Part shown: positions 6,960-11,890 of the stretch, one piece after another | Numbering within the stretch: position 1 is the first letter of the stretch | Layout: every line of letters begins with the position of its first letter | DNA from: Candidatus Dadabacteria bacterium | GTDB lineage: Bacteria > Desulfobacterota_D > UBA1144 > Nemesobacterales > UBA2774 | NCBI GenBank assembly: GCA_020027805.1 | Contig: JAHKKQ010000053.1 | Location: 1-11,890 of the forward strand | Reading direction: 5' to 3' | Length of the DNA: 11,890 bases | Program-made: the position numbers and the translations under genes | The notes under the pieces: generated by a model | The model's input: only the letters and a program-made list of their open reading frames with translations | Databases searched by the model: none | Told to the model about the DNA's origin: nothing

Positions 6960-7834
6960 CGATGCAAACCCACATAAAGACATTCGCGCCGGCAAGGCCC
7001 ATATGGTGCGCCGGGTGCGGAGACTTCGCCGTACAGGGCGTCCTCGAGAAATCACTTCACAAAATGGGTATACCTCCTCACAAGCTCATGATGCTCGCCG
7101 GGATAGGGTGCTCCGGGACCATACAGAATAACCTGCCCTGCTACGGTTATCATGCGCTCCATGGAAGGGTTTTGCCCGCAGCCATAGGAGCGAAGCTGGC
7201 CAACCCCGACCTTACAGTGATAGCGGCTGGAGGGGACGGCGACGGGTATGCCATAGGAGCGGGCCACCTGGTACATACTTTCAGAAGCAACCCGAGCATC
7301 ATATACATCGTGATGAACAACAGCAATTACGGACTTACCAAGGGACAGGTGTCGCCCACGAGCCCCACGGGCTACCGTGACAACGCGGAATCCGGCCTGG
7401 ATTCGATACTAATGGGTCTGAGCTTCCCTTCGGCCACATTCCTCGCCCGCGGATTCAGCGGAAACCCGGAACAGCTCGAAAGGCTGATGGAGGCCGCCCT
7501 CGATCACACCGAATCGAAAAGGGGATTCGCTTTCCTCGAAGTTCTCTCGCCCTGCGTAACCTATTACGATACTCACAGGGAATGGCGCGCAAAGGTTTAC
7601 AACATCGACGAAGAGGAAGGGTACGACCCGACCGACCGCGGCATGGCGTTTCAGAGGTCTCTCAAGCTGAAGGAACAGGGGCGGATACCCATAGGGCGGA
7701 TATTCAAAGGGGAGCACGCTTCGCTCGAATCGCTGATCCTGAACAAGACCGAGCTTCCTCCTGCACAGCATAAAGTAGGGCGCGACGAACACAGAGAGCA
7801 GTACGAAAAGTTCATCGATTCTTATATGGGTTAG
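6956..7834 (+). CDS. korB: 2-oxoacid (probably 2-oxoglutarate):acceptor oxidoreductase, beta subunit
   Basis: The product is 292 residues. It holds the TPP-binding motif GGDGDG (92-97) ending in NNSNYGLTKGQ (121-131), and the family phrase 'SPTSPTGYR'. Cysteines C18, C21 (WCAGCGD), C52 (GIGCSG) and C200 (SPCVTYY) fit the four ligands of the single [4Fe-4S] cluster of two-oxoacid oxidoreductase beta subunits, so the subunit looks active. It binds TPP and relays electrons from the substrate to the next carrier, here presumably the FrhB-type protein. Its ATG overlaps the korA stop (ATGA) and GGAGG lies ten bases upstream; the ATG two codons later is a poorer choice because of spacing. It is the last gene of the kor operon. 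Confidence 0.93.
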   Translation: MTMQTHIKTFAPARPIWCAGCGDFAVQGVLEKSLHKMGIPPHKLMMLAGIGCSGTIQNNLPCYGYHALHGRVLPAAIGAKLANPDLTVIAAGGDGDGYAIGAGHLVHTFRSNPSIIYIVMNNSNYGLTKGQVSPTSPTGYRDNAESGLDSILMGLSFPSATFLARGFSGNPEQLERLMEAALDHTESKRGFAFLEVLSPCVTYYDTHREWRAKVYNIDEEEGYDPTDRGMAFQRSLKLKEQGRIPIGRIFKGEHASLESLILNKTELPPAQHKVGRDEHREQYEKFIDSYMG

Positions 7835-7887
7835 CACGACTGACCCTGAGCACGTTTCGCCGCCGGAGCGGAACCCCCGAAAAGCGG

Positions 7888-7913
7888 CAGGTTTACCCGA
7901 TGCGTCGGGCCTG
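7888..7913 (+). other. Hairpin after korB, possible 3' end structure
   Basis: CCCGA (7896-7900) and TCGGG (7905-7909) form a perfect stem with loop TGCG. Outside a 4-nt bulge (TTTA) it is extended by CAGG (7888-7891) pairing with CCTG (7910-7913). A smaller hairpin, CCGC-CGGA-GCGG, precedes it at 7860-7871. Neither is followed by a T run, so a classic intrinsic terminator is not shown. They may still stabilise or end the kor mRNA. Confidence 0.35.
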
Positions 7914-8005
7914 TATATCCATATTGTTTTGCCCTGTACTTCCCTGATACCAAAGAGAAAACAAAAGAATTACTCTGTAACCACAGATGATTAGATGTCG
8001 GGAGA

Positions 8006-8033
8006 TTGCACAAAAATATAGCTGTGCTAATAT
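8006..8033 (+). promoter_or_regulatory. Candidate sucA promoter
   Basis: TTGCAC (8006-8011) and TAATAT (8028-8033) are 16 bp apart, with TGC directly before the -10 (extended -10). Transcription would start near 8040, about 65 nt before sucA. The core TGCTAATA is the same as in the candidate kor promoter. The -35 match is weak, so the call rests on the extended -10 and on the palindrome placed directly behind it. Confidence 0.45.
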
Positions 8034-8053
8034 AGTATCAATTAATTGATACT
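8034..8053. promoter_or_regulatory. Perfect 20-bp palindrome, candidate operator of sucAB
   Basis: AGTATCAATT (8034-8043) is followed at once by its exact reverse complement AATTGATACT (8044-8053). The palindrome begins at the base after the candidate -10 and would cover the transcription start. This is the usual place for a dimeric repressor. I do not recognise the sequence as the site of a named regulator. Confidence 0.6.
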
Positions 8054-8107
8054 TTATTACCAACCCGATCAGAAAACTGAAGAATCTAATCAAAAGGGCA
8101 AGAATAA

Positions 8108-10921
8108 ATGGATATTTCACATATTTTTCACGGACCTAACTCAGGTTATGTGCTTGAACTGTATGAGCGTTACTTGAGGGACCCGGACTCGGTAGACTCC
8201 TCCACGAGGGCGATATTCGATAAGATGCGTCCCGAGATGTATGAAGAGAAACCCTCCGAGATCACCCAGCATGATATAGATAAAATCGTCGCAACGGTGA
8301 ACCTCGCCCAGGCGATCAGGGCCTTCGGCCATCTGGATGCCGATATAGACCCTCTGGGCATCCCTCCGCCGGGAGACCCTTCCCTCGAACTCGCGACCCA
8401 CGGATTGACACCGGAAGACCTGGTCGAGCTCCCGTCGAGCCTTATCGGCAGGCCGGTCTCGGACAAGACGGACAGCGCTTATGACGCGATCGAGGAGCTC
8501 CGTAAAATCTATTCCTCCACGGTCGGTTACGATTATTATCACATCAACTCGCCCGAAGAGAGAAAATGGCTGAGGGAAGCGGCGGAAACAGGCAGATTCA
8601 GACCGCCCGTAGACCCGATCAACGAAAAACTCCTGCTCGAAAACCTTACCAGGGTCGAGGTGCTTGAAAAGTTCCTCCACCGGATATTCCCAGGCAAGTT
8701 CCGCTTCTCTATAGAAGGCGTGGATATGCTCGTCCCGATTCTGAATGAGATCGTCGGGATTGCGGCCGAGACCGGTATACGCCACATCTTCATGGGTATG
8801 GCTCACAGGGGCCGCCTTAACGTCATGCACCATGTCATGACCAAGAGCTACAAAGGTTCGCTGATTAAATTCAAAGACCCGGTGCTCGAAAGGGATTTCA
8901 GAGACTACATGGGCTGGACGGGCGATGTGAAATACCACGAAGGGGCGCGCCATGCGATAAAAAACGGAAGAGAGATAGAAATGCAGATCTCACTGTCGCC
9001 GAACCCGAGCCACCTGGAGTCGGTGAATCCGGTAGTGGAGGGAATGGCGCGGGCGGCCGGAACATCCGTAAACGCCAGCGGAGAGCCGAAATTCGATCCG
9101 GACGTGGCGCTCCCGATAATCGTGCACGGGGACGCGGCTTTTCCCGGCCAGGGAATAGTGGCCGAGACGCTCAACATGTGCAGGCTCCCGGGCTACACCA
9201 CGGGCGGCACGATCCACGTAATAACGAACAACCAGCTCGGATATACGGCGCTGCCGAACGAGAGCCGCAGCACGCTCTACGCGAGCGACCTTGCCAAGGG
9301 CTTCGAGATACCGATCGTCCACGTGAACGCGGACGACCCCGAAGCGTGCGTCGAATGCGCCCGCCTCGCGTTCGCATACCTGAGCAAGTTCGGGAAGGAC
9401 TTCCTGATAGATCTCGTGGGATACAGGCGGCACGGGCACAACGAAGCCGACGAGCCGGCATTCACGCAGCCGGAAATGTACAAGGTCATAGACGACCACC
9501 CTACCGTCAGGGAAATCTGGGCGGAGACGCTCGCAGAGCGGAATATGATAGACAAGGACGAAGCCGACGAACTAGTAAATAAATACAACGAGATACTCCA
9601 CAGCGATTTCGAATCCCTCACCCCGCAGGACATACCCGAAGAGGCCCTTTCCACGATACCTCCCGCAGGGGCGGCTCAGAAAACGATCACTTCGGTTCCC
9701 GCGGAGACACTCAGGGAAATGAACGCTTCCCTGCTCAAAATCCCTGAAGGGTTCACGACAAACCCGAAACTCAGGCGCGGAAGGGAGCGCAGGGAAATCG
9801 CACTCGCAAATATCGACGAAAAGACAGTCGACTGGGCCACGGCGGAAGAGCTGGCATTCGCATCTATACTTGCCGACGGCACATCGATACGATTCACGGG
9901 GCAGGACTCAGAGCGCGGCACGTTCAGCCACAGGCACGCTGTGCTGCACGATTTCAATACCGGGCAAACCTATGCGCCGCTCCAACACATACCGCAGTCA
10001 AAAGCGGCTTTCGAAATATTGAACAGCCCCCTTACCGAAAACGCATGCATAGGTTTCGAATACGGATATAACATACAGGCGCCCGACAGGCTGGTCATAT
10101 GGGAAGCTCAGTACGGAGATTTCATTAACGGCGCCCAGACGATTATAGATGAGTATGTCGTTTCGGCCAGGGCCAAGTGGGGGCAGACCCCATCGCTCGT
10201 CCTCTTGCTTCCTCACGCATACGAGGGGCAGGGACCCGATCACTCGAGCGGACGCATGGGGAGGTTTCTAGATTCGGCGGCTGAAGTTAACATGCGTATC
10301 GCCAACTGCACTACCTCCGCGCAGTATTTCCATCTGCTCAGGAGACAGGCAGGCGTTCTGGAAATAGACCCGCTGCCGTTAATCGTGATGACGCCCAAGA
10401 GCCTTTTGCGCAATCCGCTTATTTTTTCTTCTCTAAGGGAACTTTCAGAAGGCACATGGCAGCCCTTCATAGACGACGAAATGAGCGACAGCCAGGCGAA
10501 GTCCGTGAAGAGGCTCATACTCTGCAGCGGAAAAGTCTACATAGACCTGGTCGCAAGCGAGCTCAAAAAGCAACATGCGAAAGACATCGCGATCGCCAGG
10601 CTCGAGCAGCTGTACCCGGTCCCGACGACCCTGATCCAGAAGGCGCTCGGCAGGTATCCAAAGTTGAAGGACGTCGTATGGCTCCAGGAAGAGCCCGAGA
10701 ACATGGGGGCCTGGATGTTCATATACCCGTTCTTAAGGAAATTCATCAAGGGAAGCGTCCCGCTGCATTTCATAGGGAGGCGCAGGAACTCGAGCCCTGC
10801 GGAAGGGACGGCTTCGATGCATAAAGTAAACCAGGAAGCGCTCATAAAGCAGGCGTTCATGATCGGGAAACAGCTTCCCAACATCGACGAATTGGGAATT
10901 ACGTGGGTAAAAAACGTCTAG
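8108..10921 (+). CDS. sucA: 2-oxoglutarate dehydrogenase E1 component
   Basis: The product is 937 residues, close to the roughly 930 usual for SucA, so it is complete. The N-terminal E2-binding segment reads 'LELYERYLRDPDSVDSSTRAIF'. Family motifs follow in order: AHRGRLN (232-238), 'NPSHLESVNPVVEG', HGDAAFPGQG from 340 with NNQLGY at 374-379 (TPP and metal binding), 'HVNADDPEA', GTFSHRHAV around 604-612, FEYGY at 650-654, 'HAYEGQGPDHSSGR', and a C-terminal 'QEEPENMGAW'. It decarboxylates 2-oxoglutarate with TPP and passes the succinyl group to lipoyl-E2, in the cytoplasm. sucB follows 16 bp later. It has no obvious truncation or missing motif. The ribosome binding site is weak (AAAAGGG ten bases upstream), but the family N-terminus begins just after this ATG. 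Confidence 0.97.
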   Translation: MDISHIFHGPNSGYVLELYERYLRDPDSVDSSTRAIFDKMRPEMYEEKPSEITQHDIDKIVATVNLAQAIRAFGHLDADIDPLGIPPPGDPSLELATHGLTPEDLVELPSSLIGRPVSDKTDSAYDAIEELRKIYSSTVGYDYYHINSPEERKWLREAAETGRFRPPVDPINEKLLLENLTRVEVLEKFLHRIFPGKFRFSIEGVDMLVPILNEIVGIAAETGIRHIFMGMAHRGRLNVMHHVMTKSYKGSLIKFKDPVLERDFRDYMGWTGDVKYHEGARHAIKNGREIEMQISLSPNPSHLESVNPVVEGMARAAGTSVNASGEPKFDPDVALPIIVHGDAAFPGQGIVAETLNMCRLPGYTTGGTIHVITNNQLGYTALPNESRSTLYASDLAKGFEIPIVHVNADDPEACVECARLAFAYLSKFGKDFLIDLVGYRRHGHNEADEPAFTQPEMYKVIDDHPTVREIWAETLAERNMIDKDEADELVNKYNEILHSDFESLTPQDIPEEALSTIPPAGAAQKTITSVPAETLREMNASLLKIPEGFTTNPKLRRGRERREIALANIDEKTVDWATAEELAFASILADGTSIRFTGQDSERGTFSHRHAVLHDFNTGQTYAPLQHIPQSKAAFEILNSPLTENACIGFEYGYNIQAPDRLVIWEAQYGDFINGAQTIIDEYVVSARAKWGQTPSLVLLLPHAYEGQGPDHSSGRMGRFLDSAAEVNMRIANCTTSAQYFHLLRRQAGVLEIDPLPLIVMTPKSLLRNPLIFSSLRELSEGTWQPFIDDEMSDSQAKSVKRLILCSGKVYIDLVASELKKQHAKDIAIARLEQLYPVPTTLIQKALGRYPKLKDVVWLQEEPENMGAWMFIYPFLRKFIKGSVPLHFIGRRRNSSPAEGTASMHKVNQEALIKQAFMIGKQLPNIDELGITWVKNV

Positions 10922-10937
10922 ATACCGGAGAAATACT

Positions 10938-11890
10938 ATGCCTATAAACATCACCGTACCCGAATTGGGGGAATCCGTCGTGGAAGCGACTATCGTGAGA
11001 TGGTTCAAGTCCGAAGGCGACCCCGTGAGAATAGGGGAGCCGCTGGTCGAGCTCGAAACCGAAAAAGCGAACTTCGAGATCGCGTCCGAGAAGGAAGGGA
11101 CGCTGAGCAGCATTCTTAAAAGGGACGGAGACGATGTCGAGGTCGGCGAAGTGCTCGGCGTGATCGAGGAAGGGAAAGCCGGTGAAGCGCCCAGGCCGAA
11201 GGAAGCCCCGAAGGCGGCCGCTCAGGCAAAAGAAGAAACCACAAAGATCCCCGAAACCGGCCCTGCCGAAAAAGTTACCCCTGTCGCGAGACGAATCGCG
11301 GAAGAAAAACATGTCGATCTCGGCAAGGTGGAGGGCACGGGACCGAGCAGCCGGATAACAAAGGAAGACGTCGAAATTTATATAGCGAAGCAAGCGAAAG
11401 AGACCGCCCAGACAGAGGCGCCGAAGGCCGAGCCGGCAAGGGGCAAATCCCCCGCTCTGGTCGAGGCGAAAGAAGCGACTATCCTCCGCATTTCGAGGGA
11501 CGCAAGAGAGGAGCGTATCAAGATGTCCCGGAGGAGGCGCACTATAGCACGGCGGATGCTCGAAGCTACGCAGACGACGGCCATGCTCACGACCTTCAAC
11601 GAGATCGACATGAGCGCGGTCATGGAGCTCCGCAGACGGAGGAAAGAGTCATTCAAGGAAAAATTCGGGGTCAGTCTGGGACTGAATTCCTTCTTCGTCA
11701 AAGCCTCCATTGGGGCACTCAAGGAATTCCCGCAGGTAAACTCCGAGATCGACGGCGACGACATGATAATCAAGCACTATTTCGATATAGGGGTGGCTAT
11801 AGGGGCGACAGAAGGGCTCGTAGTCCCGGTCCTGAGAAATGCGGACAGCATGTCGTTCGCGGCCATCGAGAAGGGGATCAAGGACTTCGC
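10938..11890 (+). CDS. sucB: 2-oxoglutarate dehydrogenase E2, dihydrolipoyl succinyltransferase (3' end beyond window)
   Basis: About 317 residues are present. A lipoyl domain (1-76) carries the lipoyl lysine K43 in ETEKANFEI. A Pro/Ala/Lys/Glu-rich linker follows, then the E1/E3-binding domain at about 113-149 (VTPVARRIAEEKHVDLGKV...), a second linker, and the catalytic acyltransferase domain from about 192 ('KMSRRRRTIARRMLEA', 'TTFNEIDMSAVMELR', 'FFVKASIGALKEFPQVN', 'DIGVAIGATEGLVVPVLR'). These motifs match succinyl- rather than acetyl-transferases well. The catalytic His/Asp at the C-terminus lies beyond the window. E2 transfers succinyl groups to CoA and forms the core of the complex with SucA and an E3 not seen here. 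GGAG seven bases upstream and 16-bp spacing from sucA show one operon. Confidence 0.95.
   Translation, partial: MPINITVPELGESVVEATIVRWFKSEGDPVRIGEPLVELETEKANFEIASEKEGTLSSILKRDGDDVEVGEVLGVIEEGKAGEAPRPKEAPKAAAQAKEETTKIPETGPAEKVTPVARRIAEEKHVDLGKVEGTGPSSRITKEDVEIYIAKQAKETAQTEAPKAEPARGKSPALVEAKEATILRISRDAREERIKMSRRRRTIARRMLEATQTTAMLTTFNEIDMSAVMELRRRRKESFKEKFGVSLGLNSFFVKASIGALKEFPQVNSEIDGDDMIIKHYFDIGVAIGATEGLVVPVLRNADSMSFAAIEKGIKDF

Larger units (their letters stand above)
7988..8092. repeat. 9-bp inverted repeat flanking the sucA promoter
   Basis: TGATTAGAT (7988-7996) and its exact complement ATCTAATCA (8084-8092) lie 87 bp apart, one on each side of the candidate promoter and palindrome. They could be paired protein sites or a long-range RNA or DNA pairing, but arms this short in AT-rich DNA can arise by chance. 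Confidence 0.25.

Noticed and set aside
5154..7834. Naming the KorAB pair a pyruvate:ferredoxin oxidoreductase.
   Set aside because: A fused gamma-alpha plus a separate beta subunit with the LTKGQ.SPTS motif fits 2-oxoglutarate-type enzymes better, and the neighbours are sucAB. The substrate still is not proven.
7835..8107. A gene or small RNA in the gap between korB and sucA.
   Set aside because: No start with a ribosome binding site opens a useful frame, and no known RNA family is recognised. The stretch is explained by hairpins, promoter and palindrome.
8141..8953. A 270-codon open frame on the minus strand inside sucA.
   Set aside because: It is antisense to a region of sucA with clear family motifs and has no recognisable domain or start signal.
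1..11890. Mobile elements, CRISPR repeats, tRNA or rRNA genes.
   Set aside because: No transposase motifs, spaced direct repeats, tRNA arms or rRNA segments were seen on either strand.

Overview
The window looks like a stretch of chromosome from a free-living, moderately GC-rich Gram-negative-type bacterium. It carries core carbon metabolism and an envelope ABC module, with no transposase, phage, CRISPR or tRNA signal. The lineage cannot be fixed from the sequence. A Gld-type ABC module with a DUF4340 protein, beside ferredoxin-type and NAD-type 2-oxoacid oxidation genes, would suit a deltaproteobacterium-like or Dadabacteria-type lineage, but that is a guess.

Left part (1-3495, all minus strand): a four-gene operon read leftwards. 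It encodes an ABC ATPase, a six-helix permease, a GldG-type auxiliary protein anchored at both ends, and the start of a DUF4340 protein that runs off the window. The first three genes abut or overlap. The module resembles GldA/GldF/GldG and probably works at the inner membrane and periplasm; its substrate is unknown.

Divergent intergenic region (3496-3876): an AT-rich control region between the ABC operon and the rightward metabolic genes. It holds a candidate leftward promoter overlapped by a 10-bp dyad, a small terminator-like hairpin, a candidate rightward promoter, and a leader of about 180 nt that can be drawn as a three-way junction.

Right part (3877-11890, all plus strand): two sets of genes for oxidative decarboxylation of a 2-oxoacid, most likely 2-oxoglutarate. 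The first is a three-gene operon with ATGA overlaps: a di-[4Fe-4S] ferredoxin/FrhB-type flavoprotein, a fused gamma-alpha subunit (korA) and a TPP/FeS beta subunit (korB). After a 273-bp gap come sucA (2-oxoglutarate dehydrogenase E1, complete) and sucB (E2, cut by the window end), which feed electrons to NAD through an E3 not seen here. The cell could therefore send 2-oxoglutarate oxidation either to ferredoxin or flavin carriers (reversible, low potential) or to NADH.

The gap before sucA holds a promoter-like sequence followed directly by a perfect 20-bp palindrome, a strong operator candidate. Both metabolic promoters share the core TGCTAATA. The most interesting points are the unusual FrhB-type partner of the Kor enzyme, the pairing of the two routes, and the regulatory DNA in front of each.
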